Of a stretch of DNA of 64,000 nucleotides, positions 32,907 to 44,791 are shown one piece after another (within the stretch, counting starts at the first letter, position 1; every line of letters starts with the position of its first letter). The notes beneath the pieces were generated by a model that saw only the letters and a program-made list of their open reading frames with translations, searched no databases and was not told where the DNA came from. Both the position numbers and the translations under genes were made by a program. Source of the DNA: Mikania micrantha (Eukaryota; Streptophyta; Magnoliopsida; Asterales; Asteraceae); NCBI GenBank assembly GCA_009363875.1, contig CM018683.1, positions 64,832,207 to 64,896,206 on the forward strand, read 5' to 3'.

Positions 32907-35046
32907 TGTCACACCCCCACCTCTCGTCACCTGAGATGATGTCATAAGTCTCATTCTATCAGTTGCGGAAGCATAGTGGTGATGTCTCAGAGATGAGGTG
33001 TGACTTACTTGAACCGATATCACAGCACACAGATTCACTTAAAATAAATATAATACAAAGGTTTCGTAAAAACATCAACTTAACAACTAAGTTTATTACA
33101 CAAACTGATACATTAAAGTTCTACTCAGTGAAGTGCATCCTCACTGTGTCGTCACCGTGGTCCTGCAAAAATGTTAAGTTTGAAACGTCAGCACAAAGCT
33201 GGTGAGTTCGACAGTTCAGTTAGAACAATATGATATGAGAAGTAATGTTCACAAAAAGTTCAGTTCTGGATAACCATGGGACCCGTATCTAGTTCCTTTC
33301 GGACAGTTGTTCGTTCACGAAGATACTACCCGTCGGTAAATATCTTAATGCCTCATAATCTTAATGTCTATCACTAACATTAAGAAAGCGTTTCGTAACC
33401 AGGTATCAAACATTCCCACCAGGGGAGATGCAATCCTCCCAGCGAATGGGTTGTCAGCCAATAGTACTATCAATGATTCCTGTTCGGCCCCACATGGGTT
33501 CACTAGATACAGTTCAAGAGATGAGGACTTTTGATACTGTGATAGAGATACTAACGGCAAAATCCCATGAAATCACACAAAAAGTCACATGAAATCACAC
33601 AGATATCAGTGATGCATATCATATGTTCAGAAAACAGTTTGCAGTATTACCCCGATGTTTATAAAACAATAAAGAGAAAAGGGGTTGTACGAAACTCACT
33701 TGATGTCTCAAATTGTAGAAACACACGCAACCGGTGCTAATGATGAGATTCTGCATTAGTTTATGTTTGATATGTTATTTATGTTTTAGCTTGCTGATTA
33801 AATCGTTTTGAACGTCCAATGTCCAAGACATTGCCTTAACAGTCATCAGCCCGATGTTTAGTATTTAATTACATATTTTAATGTAATATCATACAATGTA
33901 TGATAATGTAGGAACCTATACTGATTCAGGTTCCTAATACTAAGTTGATGACTCACTTGATTAATCAGTATAATCTCAGATTAACCAAATAGTTAATGTT
34001 GTTGATTATAATGTTAAAGTAATCTCTAAAAAGTTTAATGACTTAGGAATGGTTAATACTTGTTATTGATTGCCCAAATATCATGGAATATCACAATGTA
34101 ATATTAGAGTAGGTTTAATAACCATGTTTAACATACTGATCTGACTGTTATCAAAACCGTCCAATAATCGTTCTAATGAGTATGTTAATAACTATGATTA
34201 GTTTGAAACACATGGCTTTCACGTTGCATGTCAAGGATTAATCAAACTAATCATCTACATTGTCATAATCAAATGGTTTAAACCATTATAACCATTGTTA
34301 TGATTCCATGCAAACCGGGCATTACAACGGCTCAAAACAAGGATTTACCCATTAACAGTTCGAGTTTGTCACTCAAAATCAATCCTAGGCATCATCTAGG
34401 CAATAATCAACAACCCTAACTATATCATTACGTTCAAAACTAAGATTTAATCATTCATAATCAAACTAAAAGGTTTAAAATGAACCATTACCTAATCTGA
34501 AGGAGTTCTGCGGATAGAAAGATGATCTGGACTTGTATAAACGTTCCTGGATGCGATCTAAACGTCCCGGAGACTTCGAAACAGAGATTTAATGAGTTTG
34601 ATGAAGATTTTTCGTGAGTTGAGGCTGGTTTCGTCGATGGTTGAAGATGAAATGAGGATGAGAACAAAAATCCTGATCTTTATGCAAGTTGCCGAGCAAA
34701 TTGACCCCAGGCGCATCGCCTGGCCGCCTGCACCCACTCCAGGCGTACCGCGCGGAATAAAGAATCCAGATATTTTCGTTTGTAATCCGCGCGCATCGCC
34801 CGAGGTTGTCACTCGACCTGGGGCGTACCGCCCCAGGGTAATTTCGCCCGTTTTTCGACGACAACTTCGTTTCGCTATTCCGAACACTCCGTAACTCCGT
34901 TTCGCGCACCGTTTTCGCCCACATTCATCATTTTTCGCATACTATCATCCCATATTAATTTCGGTGACCAGTTCAACGCGAATTTTAAACACGATCAAAT
35001 GTGCTCAATTCGTTGCTGACGTAATTCTTCATATGCGATTATCACA
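32907..35046 (-). repeat. A3 5' LTR (2140 bp)
   Basis: TG...CA termini on the minus strand. It is five bases longer than 23605-25739 because of two small indels near 34801 and 34824. GC-rich CGCGCGGTACGCC and GCGATGCGC blocks lie in the U3 part. Confidence 0.92.
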
Positions 35047-36920
35047 GGAATGAAAATATCTGGTTTCTTTCTTGCCGCGCGGTACGCCTCAGTTGGCAGC
35101 GGGGCGTGGGGCAATGCGCCTAGGTTTGATCTTATCAGAAAATGGTTAAAAAGTCAAGTTTTTTCATCTTATCCTCATTTTATCCTTCTCATCGACGCCA
35201 GCCAACATCATTCACGAAAAATCCAGCTCTAAACCATCAAATCTTCATTTTTAAAGCCTCACGACGTTTAGATCGCATCCAGAGACGTTAAAACAAGTTC
35301 AGATCATCTTTGTATCCGCAGAACTCCTTCAGATTAGGTAATGGTTTATTTTAAACCTTCTGGTTTGATTATGAATGATTAAATCTTAGTTTTGAACGTA
35401 ATGATATAGTTAGGGTTGTTGATTATTGCTTAGATGATGGCTAGGATTGATTTTGAGTGACAAACTCGAACTGTTAATGGGTAAATCCTTGTTTTGAGCC
35501 GTTGTAATGCCCAGTTTGCATGGAATCATAACAATGGTTATAATGGTTTAAACCATTTGGTTGTGACTATGTATGTGATTAGTTTGATTAATCTTTAACA
35601 TGCAATGTGAAAGTTGAATGTTTTAAACTAATCACAATCATTAACATACTCATTGGAACGATTATCTAATGTTTCTGATAACAGTCAGATTAGCATGTTA
35701 AACATGGTTATTAAACCTATGCTAATACTACATTGTGATATTCCATGATATTTGGGTAATCAATAACAAGGATTAATCATTTCTAAGCCATTAAACTGTC
35801 TAGAGACTATCTTAGCAATTATAATCAACAACATTAACTATTTGGTTAATCTGCGATTATACTGATTAATCAAGTGAGTCATCAATTTAGTATTAGGAAC
35901 CTGAATCAGTATAGGTTCCTACATTATCATACATTGTATGATATTACATTAAAATATGTAATTAAATACTAAACATCGTGTTGATGACTGTTAAAGCAAT
36001 GTTTTGGACATTGGACGTTCAAAATGATTTAATCAGCGAGTTAAAACATTAATAACATATCAATCATAAACTAATGCAGAATTTCATCATTAGCCCCAGT
36101 TGCGTGTGTTTCTACTATTTGAGACAGCAAGTGAGTTTCGTACAACCCCTTTTCTCTTTATTGTTTTATAAACATCGGGGTAATACTGCAAAATGTTTTC
36201 TGAACATATGATATGCATCACTGATATCTGTGTGATTTCATGTGACTTTTTGTGTGATTTCATGGGATTTTCGTTAGTATCTCTATCACAGTATCAAAAG
36301 TCCTCATCTCTTGAACTGTATCTAGTGAACCCATGTGGGGCCGAACAGGAATCATTGATAGTACTATTGGCTGACAACCCATTCGCTGGGAGGATTGCAT
36401 CTCCCCTGGTGCGAATGTTTGATACCTGGTTACGAAACGCTTTCTTAATGTTAGTGATAGACATTAAGATTATGAGGCATTAAGATATTTACCGACGGGT
36501 AGTATCTTCGTGAACGAACAACTGTCCGAAAGGAACTAGATACGGGTCCCATGGTTATCATGAACTGAAACTTTGAGAACATACTTATCATATCATATTG
36601 TTTTAAATTAAACTGTCGAACTCACCAGCTTTGTGCTGACGTTTTAAACTTAACATTTTTGCAGGGCAGCGGTAATAATACGGTGAGGATGCACGTCACA
36701 CTTGTGTAATTAAGAAGTTTAGATTGTGTAATAACTATGTTGTTATTTTACTGTATTGACGAAACCTTTGTATCGAATTTTATTTTAAGTGAATCTGTGT
36801 GCTGTGATCTCGGTTCAAGTAAGTCACACCTCATCTCCGAGACATCACCACTATGCTTCCGCAACCAATAGAATGAGACGTATGACGTCATCTCAGGTGA
36901 GGAGAGGTGGGGGTGTGACA
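35047..36920 (+). repeat. A1 3' LTR, 5' end missing
   Basis: Plus-strand LTR closely matching 49-1798 plus 13319-13441, ending GGGGGTGTGACA at 36920. About 300 bp of its beginning is absent, replaced by the end of A3. This fits A-family insertion into this LTR followed by deletion on the left side. Confidence 0.9.
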
Positions 36921-37536
36921 TAGAATGGCTGGCAGGGAGGCTGATATGGCCTGAGAAGCAAGCTACGTGGCCTGGGGAAAGGGCTGGCTCATAGGCTGGG
37001 CAGGCATGGACATAGGGTGTGGGGGGCTGCTACCTGTTGTGGGGTTTGTGACCGTAAATGGGGCTCCTGGAGGCTGCTATGTTTTAAAAATTATATAATT
37101 TATTTAAAATCATATTTTTTGCTTAAATAAGTTATTTATATATTTTATGAATATTTTTAACATAGTTTTATAGTTTTATTAATATTACTTTATAAAACTT
37201 TTTTAAAAATAATTCATTAGAAATTTTAAAATAAATTTAAAATTTTTCTTGCTTCTTTTCTTTGTAGTATTTTAACATTATCTGAATTTAAAATTATGTT
37301 TTCTAAATTTTGTTTTAAAAATATAAACAAAGTTTCATAAATTTAAGATTCAAACTAAAAGTTTGGTAGTTATGATTCCAAATTTCCAATATGACAAGAT
37401 GAATTCCTAGATAAAATCAAAATTTAAAATTACAAATTTGGAGAAATGTTATAATGTAGACATACAAGTAAAAGTTTAGTCATTCAACTACAACACCGTT
37501 GGGGAGATTACAAATGAAAAAAGAAATACATAACAG
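36921..37536. other. 3' flank of the ankyrin gene, no gene seen
   Basis: 36921-37075 is G-rich with repeated GGCTGG/GGCTG words. The rest is very AT-rich, low-complexity DNA. No coding signal, tRNA or repeat structure stands out. Confidence 0.6.
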
Positions 37537-39656
37537 TTAATAGAAAGGAGCATTACTTTTCTTACCAAACATGCTACGTCCATATGTGGCACTTATTAGC
37601 TTCTTCACTAGTGCAAACTGCAAAGTTATAAAAAAAGTAAAGGGCAGGATAATCAATGCAACTATGGGTGCAAAAATCCTCGAGCTGTTTTGGCCGAACA
37701 CAAGTACAAAGCTTGTACTAAAAGCCACAAGCATTGCAATTGTTGAGATGGACAAGCTTACGAGACCAATTATCAACTTTGCAGGCAACCTGACGAGAAA
37801 GTTTTGCTCAGTAAAAGAATCAGTGACGATTGACAAAAACATTAATAAGGATGCAACAGAAGTGAAAAAGGATATGACATCTGATATTGCAAATAGTGTG
37901 AAGAGGGAAATGTTAGCAAACACCGGTATCCCGTTGTCTTGTTTGTTACCCCCGGGCACTGTAATAGCTGCTGCAAACATGATGGTGGTGATTAAGGTGG
38001 CTGTAATTGTGTATGACTGAGCTGTCTCCTTCATCCATTTTTCTCCCTCACTCAACAAGTTATTGTGTTCGTTTGTAAATACCATTTGAGGTGTTTCTCC
38101 TGAAGAGTTTTTCTGGATGGTGTTTAGAGGGCATACAAAACTCTCAACTTCCTACAAGATTAAAATAAACTAAAATACCTACGTGCATGAATAATTAAAT
38201 CTAAATAGAACCATGCGTACCTTAAACCATTGTAGTTCTCGTTGTATTTTTAAAGCAGCTCCTGATATAGGATCCAATTTGTTTTCAGGTGCTAATCTTG
38301 CAGCCAGATGCAAGAGGTTGTTCTCATAAGGGTCTTTGATTGTTCTATATATATTTTTGTGTTCGCTCATTTGATAAAGCAGGTTGTAAACCTTTTCTGA
38401 ACGGTTTATCACAGCGTATTGAATAATATTGTGGCCATCTTCATTGATACTCCAAATTGCATTTGGGAATTTAGAGACAATTATTTTTACAACCTTGACT
38501 GCATTTTGTCTTGTGGCTTCAAAACTAGCATTGTTGTAACATGTGGACGTTGTTGTTGACTCTCTTATTAATCTACATGCAAAACGTGCTAGAAATTTGG
38601 CATCATTGTAAGCCTTTGCTTTTCTTTTTATGGCTTCAACAAACTTAATCTTTACTGGAACATATGAAAACAGGAACATCATGCGTCCTGATCAGCAAAG
38701 CAAAGATATAGTTGTTGTTCATTCTCTTGTCAATTTGGCCTAATATATAGTAGTTAGTTGTGATTTGCTGAAAATGAAAACGAACATATAGATCGATATA
38801 TTGATTAATATAAAATTATCAACAAAGACACTGATGCGGAACCTGAAGTGACATACTTTCCAAAAAATTAACTTTAGGTGGGAAGTTTTGAGCTATAGCA
38901 GTTAACACAGTGTCAGGGTCCCTTATATACTTCGCCATCTTTAATGCTGAATCTGCAGATAAAATGTAACAAAGAAGTTATGATGAAGTGTATGTGTAGA
39001 TTGATTGGTCAATTGTTAACTTAATTACCGTAATCTTTAGAAGAGATCGCATTAACCACAATCTCACTACTATCAAACTTGTCAAGCTTCTCCATGTCTG
39101 GAAATTTTAAATAGAGATCCAACAAATAAATAGAAGTGTCGGTATGCATATTGGAAAGTGCTCTGTATAATGGCGTTTGACCCTCATTGTCCTTCTCATA
39201 AAACAAATCTGGGTTTTTTTCAACAAGCATCTTAGCAGCTTCGGTGTTGCCAATAATAGCAGCAACATGAAGTGGTGTGCTTCCTTCCAAATTTCGCATA
39301 TCCAATGATGGCTGGTTATCTTTTGAAGCCAAGTTCAACATCTTTTCTAAAAATTCTATGTTTTTGCCAGTACCTACTGCCACATGGAGTGCGGTGTTAC
39401 CATTGATGGTGATTTCGTCTCTCAATGTAACAACTCCATCATGCAAAATGTGTTCAACGTACAAAAAGTTTTGTTGCAGGATTGCTGCATGCAACTTTTC
39501 GGCTGATCTTTTTTTTTCTTCTTCTAATATTTTTACTTCTACTGCGTCTACTTTTTTTATTGCTTCTTCTGCTTCTTTTTTTGCTTCTTTTGCTTCTTTT
39601 GCTTCTTTTTTTGCTTCTTTTGTTGCTTCTTTTGCTTCTTTTTTTGCATGTTCCAT
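37537..39656 (-). CDS. Ankyrin-repeat protein with C-terminal PGG transmembrane domain (ACD6/ITN1-like)
   Basis: Four exons with GT-AG introns give one uninterrupted frame of 601 residues: 39029-39656, 38857-38952, 38221-38687, 37537-38151. Residues 1-55 are Lys/Glu/Ala-rich and likely coiled coil. Ankyrin repeats lie at about 86-115, 123-153 and 158-185, with further ones at about 300-370 (NEDGHNIIQYAV, NNLLHLAARLAP). The PGG domain has WMKETAQSY and VPGG at about 463-465, followed by hydrophobic segments (about 448-462, 478-507, 525-552, 558-582). Known family members are membrane proteins in plant stress and defence signalling; that role here is inference from family. I chose ATG 39656 because it starts the charged repeat, though the frame is open upstream to 39818. 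It is the only host gene seen. Confidence 0.88.
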
Positions 39657-40042
39657 AATGATTTCAAGGTCAAGATCTAAACATATCCATAAAATGAAAT
39701 GTACGTAAAAACCTTGTGACAACTGTTGTAACTTGTTTTTATATCGGTGTTTTGATATACGGGATCGTGTATGCATTCTGATATTAGAAATCGTGACAAA
39801 ATTCCCGCCGCAACGCACGGAAACCCACTAGTTACATACATGCATATGACTTTCATTAATTACAAGTTTTTTTTGCTCATACTCGTACCCTTAAAATTAC
39901 AAAAGAAGTCTCCCCTTTTTATTCTCTTGAAACAAAATAAAATCAAAGAAAAAACATATGAAATCCAATAAATTATGTACAGTCAATAATATATTCTTGA
40001 AGTGAAAATGATTGTCGAACAAGTGAATTATGTATGCTCTAT
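39657..40042. other. Upstream region of the ankyrin gene
   Basis: AT-rich sequence expected to hold its promoter and 5' UTR. I cannot single out a convincing TATA box or conserved element. The coding frame stays open to 39818, so the 5' UTR may begin in this interval. Confidence 0.4.
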
Positions 40043-40430
40043 CACGCTACAAGAATAATGAGACTGACGGCAAGAATCGTCGCTATACTACAACATATAG
40101 CGACAACTTGTCATATCTATAGGTTGACGTGATTTTTTTTTGACATTTTAATACATAACTACTAAATGTTGTCGCAATACTTTTGGCAGGGTAGGAGAGA
40201 AAATTTGCCGCCTGTTGAATTACCTATAGTAACGACAAACCGTTGCATGAGACTATCTTTTAATTTTTTTTATTATTTAAAAAAATGGAAAGAGAAAATA
40301 AAAATTCAATTTAATCTAGAGCGATGACACATAGTCGCAAACTATAAAAAATGATATTTTTCCTTTTTATTAAACAAAAAGACGTCGTCGTTATGTCCCC
40401 TACAACGACTTGTCATTGCTACATGGGTAT
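40043..40430. mobile_element. CACTA-like terminal fragment (tentative)
   Basis: It begins CACGCTACAAGAATAA, close to the CACTACAAGAAA end typical of plant CACTA transposons. It then shows repeated subterminal words in both orientations (GCGACAACTTGTC, GTTGTCGC, AACGACTTGTC, TAGTCGC). No opposite terminus or transposase is identifiable nearby, so the boundary is uncertain. Confidence 0.35.
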
Positions 40431-42387
40431 ATACATGTCAAATTCACACATACGAACTTTTTTTATTGCATAAAATCGAGAGGAAACCAAAGAAACTTCA
40501 AATTGGCGATTTCGGTGACAAGGAGCTTCCATCCTGCACTTTCAATTTCTTTTGGGTCCCACCTTGCACCCCAGACCTCCTTTTCACTTTGGTATTGTTT
40601 TTTTAGAAATTTTAACTCTTTTGGTCAAATTTTGTTGAAATTGCTTGTATTGATGGATTTGTATACGTATTCATGAATGTATATGCGCATGTATATGTAT
40701 GTGTATTTGTATTTGTATTTGTATTTGTGTATATGTATGTGTATTTACATATTGCATGTTTAGGTATACATGGAATTGTTGAATTTTTTTATATTTATTT
40801 TTGGTTTTATTTATTTATTTCATTTGTATGTGTATGTGTGTGTTTTTTATGTGTATGAGTATGTATGTGTATATATGTGTCTATTTGTTTAATTTTTTAG
40901 AATTTTACTTGTTTTGTATGAATTTCATATGTATGTATATGTTTATTTTTATGAGCATGTATATGTATATATGCATGTGTATGTATAGAGGTAAGTTCGT
41001 ATACAAAATAAAATTTTTGTAAAAATGGTAAGATCGAACCAATCATGTGTTGACAATTGTTTTAATATTTAATTATAATACAAGGGTATTGTAGTCAATT
41101 TATATAATAATAGATATTTAATAATCCTTTAATTAAGGAAAGATTGTTAGAAATTTATACATGATTTTTTTATTCCAAAAATTCATTTATTGATAGCAAT
41201 GATAAACCTTAACCGCAAACAAATAAGAAAAAATTCTGGATTTTTGGTTCTAACATGATATTATTTGGGTTAAAGAATATGCTAATATGTGCTAGTTTGA
41301 ACGTGCTCATATGTGCTGGTATGAATGATAGTTAATTATTTGGGTCATTTTTAGTGCTATTGTGTGCTGTCATGTTTTAATTTAAAAAGTTAAATGACAT
41401 ACATTTTGTAGTGCTTTTGTGTGCTAATATGATATTATATGCTACAATACGGTTAATAATATGCAGACATTATGTTAGTAAAATGTGCTAGCAAGTGTTG
41501 TTTATCTAGAACGATGTGAATAAGGAATTTTAAATATATTATTATTCAATAAATTATGTTACTTATTTGTGTTGTTATGGGATCTAATTTGTTAAATTAA
41601 TAAATTGTTAAATAATGTGCTGATATGTACTGGTATGAATGATATGATAATTAGTTGGGTCAACAAATTAATTAGAGTAACTGAATCCCCTTGATTTCAA
41701 AGCATCTGTGTTATCAACAAATTAAAAAAAAGCTAATCCCTAATTTACCCTTTTGTTGACAGTAAACAACCTTTTAATTAACATTTTTGCCATTGGTGAT
41801 TATTAACCCTTGATAATAGCATATCCATGGCCCAGATTGTTTCTCACGTTTTTTACAAAATTAACACTTTGTACAATAACCTCACTCTTGTATGTATATA
41901 TGCATGTGTGTATTGTATTAATGAGAATTTTACTTGTTTTGTAATAAAGTTCATTTGTATGTGTATGCTTATTATGTTTATGTTTATGTTTATGTGTATG
42001 TGTATGTGTTGAATATTTTAGAATTTTACTAGTGCTTTTGAAAATTATATTTGTATGTATGCATATGTGTGTGTATATATAAATATATGTATATATTTAT
42101 ATATTCATTTGAGTTTATTGTATTTTTTATATAAATTTGGAATTTGCTGAAGTGGAGTAGGTGAGATTACTTCATTTTCAAATCATTGAACGGTACGTAA
42201 CAAAACTTTCAAACTTTTATTTAGTCATATTTCATTTATGTTTTTGTATGTGTATATATATATATGGTATATGTATATGATTTATATGAAATTGATGAAA
42301 TTGAGGTATATGATTTAGTATTCAAATCATGATATTTTGGTATATGTACGTATGGTAGGTATGTGTTTAATTAGGAATAATCCTTTA
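40431..42387. other. AT-rich intergenic DNA with TATGTG repeats
   Basis: Two low-complexity blocks rich in TATGTG/TATATG (about 40670-40990 and 41880-42110) share a TTTTAGAATTTTACTTGTTTTG-like word. Another diverged duplication containing GTGCTNNTATGTNCTGGTATGAATGATA lies at about 41300 and 41620. Open frames here are repeat artefacts. No gene seen. Confidence 0.6.
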
Positions 42388-42441
42388 GAACATACCCATC
42401 CAAAATTTATCTAATAGAGGTAAATGTTAGATTTTTCCTAT
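42388..42441. mobile_element. Fold-back (MITE-like) element, left arm split by element C
   Basis: AACATACCCATCCAAAATTT here matches the reverse complement of about 50941-50962. The other part of this element is at 50691-50962. Confidence 0.55.
42437..42441. other. Target-site duplication of C, left copy (CCTAT)
   Basis: An exact partner lies at 50691-50695. Confidence 0.9.
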
Positions 42442-44330
42442 TGATGTGTCGTAATTTACACATCGTTTTCGTATTTATTTTATATTAGTTTATCTTATTT
42501 TAATAGATTTTTATTTAGTTTTTATTAGATTTTAATTATTTTTACTTATTTTATTTTTTATGTTACTTTTGTAGGTTTCGCGAAAATAAATAATCGTAAT
42601 TGAGAAGAAACCGAAGCCCGAAATAATTTTTATGAAGTTGGAAGTTGAAAATATAATTTCTTTAAGTTTCAGGGTTAAAAAAAATGGCATATTAGGAAGT
42701 TCTGGGGCTTAAAATCGAATTTCTGCAAGTGCAAGGGGTAATTTGCTTATCTGCCAAAGTTTCACACGCCCGGGACACGTGGCATCACCTGGTGGAGCCA
42801 CGTCAGCCCTAAAAATGGCTCTGACCCGCGCCTTGTTCCGGATGGAGCCTCTGACCCGGGTGAAAAACCAGATCCCCTCACAGGCCGCTCCACGCACCAC
42901 CCGGATGCCCGACCCACCGAGCCGCGCCCCATCTCCTACTTTGACCGGCCTTTGGCCCTTTGACCCACGTTGACCGAGCCTTTGGACCCTCCTTTTGAGC
43001 CTTTGAACTAGTTTTTGACCCTTTTCGTGAACCTTTAGCAATTATTCACCTATTTAAGCCATGGGAAACCCTAATTCGCGTTTTAATCAACCCTAGACGG
43101 CTAAAAACGAACAAGAAACTTAATTTTGAAGATTTAGAAGGTTTGGAGCTGAATTGGATGCTCGGGGGAGGCTCAGAACGCATATAAAAGTGTCCGGAAA
43201 CGCGTTTTTGTTTTCTTTTACTTGTTTTCTTGATTATTTCTCGTTTGTTCTTGAACCCATGGATATGTTTCTGAATGTTTTTCATATTATTAATGTTCTA
43301 AACATGTTTCTTGGCTAAACACATTGTATTACCTAGATTTGGATGACGATCGGTTGATTTTTACGGTTTTCGGGTTTATTTTTATGGGATTTCGATTGTT
43401 TATGATTAGGATCTATATATGCATGATGATGTCCAATTGATAAGTCTTGGTTGTTTACTACGTGTTTTGACCGGTTTTATCAGTCTTAGGGTTGGATTTT
43501 GTATCTAATTCTATTTGGGTTTGCTTTGGCCAATTAAATCTTAGGATATTATCTGTAATTGGATTATAAACAGTATGATTATTATTCCTGAGACTAATCA
43601 AGTGAGGGAATTTGGATTATTAGGTTTTTAGGGTTTTTTTCGGGCGAATTACGTGACCATCGGGTTTTCTTGTTTATTCCTTAGGATTCCTTGCAATTCA
43701 ATGTATTAACTTATATATTTTGATTGATTCTTATACATCTTTACACTTTTGATGTATCGAGATTGTTGATACTGACCACGTGATACGATTTTCTGAATCC
43801 TTAAACGATCCGTGTTTAGAGAGACCGACTAGGTAATCCATTACACATCCCGGTGATCTTTCACAGGACTCGTTGGAACATTCTTTAGCATTAGTGAGAC
43901 TGACTTTGTGATCTAATGGTTCTGAGTGTTTCCTTTGTTGTCATATCCTTATTGACCGGATACCCCGTATCTCATTCCCGAAACTGTTAAAATTACCTTT
44001 AGGGTTCCAAGTCTAGGTAGAATCCTTCCTTATCAGATTTCTTTGTTCCTTAAATTCATTTCAGTTGCCGAGGTTATCTTATTTCTTTATTTCTTCGTTA
44101 TAAAACTCTTTTTTAAAAACACCAATTTCCTTATTTATTAATTTCCTTCTTTAGTCTTAGCTTTGTGTTTATTTAGGGTTAATTCTTAGGATTCGATACT
44201 CGGTCTTACCCATTCTATACTGCATATACCAGGTACACTTTCCTGTAGTGTGTAGTTCGGTTTAGGTTATTTCAATTTATTACTCAATAGTGTTGAACCA
44301 TTATTATTATATATATAACCAGACACATAA
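42442..44330 (+). repeat. C 5' LTR
   Basis: Matches 48776-50690 with scattered substitutions and several indels, clearly more diverged than the A and B pairs. CTATTTAAGCC near 43050 is a plausible TATA-like box; the 3' LTR has the same at 49385. A GC-rich segment at 42770-42990 gives spurious open frames. Confidence 0.9.
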
Positions 44331-44336
44331 AGTTTT

Positions 44337-44354
44337 TGGCGGCGTTGCCGGGGA
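44337..44354 (+). other. C primer-binding site (tRNA-Asp type)
   Basis: TGGCGGCGTTGCCGGGGA, one base from the TGGCGCCGTTGCC form usual in Athila elements, starts six bases after the LTR. Confidence 0.82.
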
Positions 44355-44791
44355 TACGATAATTCTTTGATTTAACTTATCTTTGGACTTAGCTTTCCTT
44401 TTAGTTTAGTGTTTTCGTAGTAAGTTCTTATTCGTAGTGACTTTCTAGATTTAGTAATTTTCTATTTTTAGAAACTTTCCATTTTTAGTAAGTGTCAGTT
44501 TTTAGCAATTTTGAGTCTTTTCGAGACTTTTCATTTTTAGCAGCTGCTAGTTTTGGCAGGTTTCCATTTTTAGTAAGATCTTATTTCTAGGTTTCTTTTT
44601 TATTTTCTTTTCTATTTAGTTGCTTTCCTTTTTGTTTTGTTGAGTTTGTGTCATTCTTTTTCACCAATTCTGTGCATTGTATGCACCAAACCCGTCTTGG
44701 CGGTCCACCACAGCTTGTTTCATTTGACGAGCCGGAGAGAGAGTTTCACTAAAGGTTTAGACTTCATCACTTACCTTTGCATTCTACTGAC

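Larger units (their letters stand above)
23605..35046 (-). mobile_element. A3, nearly intact Ty3/gypsy element of family A
   Basis: Complete minus-strand element: 5' LTR 32907-35046, primer site 32892-32903, leader ORF, predicted intron, one gag-pol frame broken by a single stop, palindrome and polypurine tract (25740-25775), 3' LTR 23605-25739. It lies in the A1 3' LTR (35047 onward). The five bases outside each end (CACCC on the left, GGAAT on the right) do not match, which fits a tandem A2-A3 arrangement made by recombination, not a single clean insertion. Confidence 0.93.
1..36920 (+). mobile_element. Outer Ty3/gypsy LTR retrotransposon A1, interrupted by later insertions and rearrangement
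   Basis: The element is defined by a matching LTR pair: 1-1798 continued at 13319-13441 on the left, and 35047-36920 on the right. By eye the two differ at roughly ten positions over 1.8 kb. Its body (13442-18370) carries primer-binding site, leader ORF, gag, protease and part of RT. Everything from late RT to the first ~300 bp of the 3' LTR is missing and is replaced by minus-strand copies A2 and A3. Element B lies in the 5' LTR. The left LTR edge is outside the window, so the target duplication cannot be checked; the right flank starts TAGAA at 36921. Assignment to gypsy rests on domain order PR-RT-RH-IN in the sister copy A3. Confidence 0.85.

Noticed and set aside
23600..35051. A3 as a clean single insertion with its own target duplication
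   Set aside because: The flanking five bases (CACCC and GGAAT) differ, and the left neighbour is the A2 primer site.
40673..41022. Two overlapping plus-strand ORFs rich in Tyr, Val, Met and Cys
   Set aside because: They are translations of TATGTG-type low-complexity repeats.
42709..43285. Arg/Gly-rich and Lys-rich ORFs, with counterparts at 49044-49620
   Set aside because: They lie in the GC-rich part of the element C LTRs and are duplicated only because the LTRs are. No domain or constraint.
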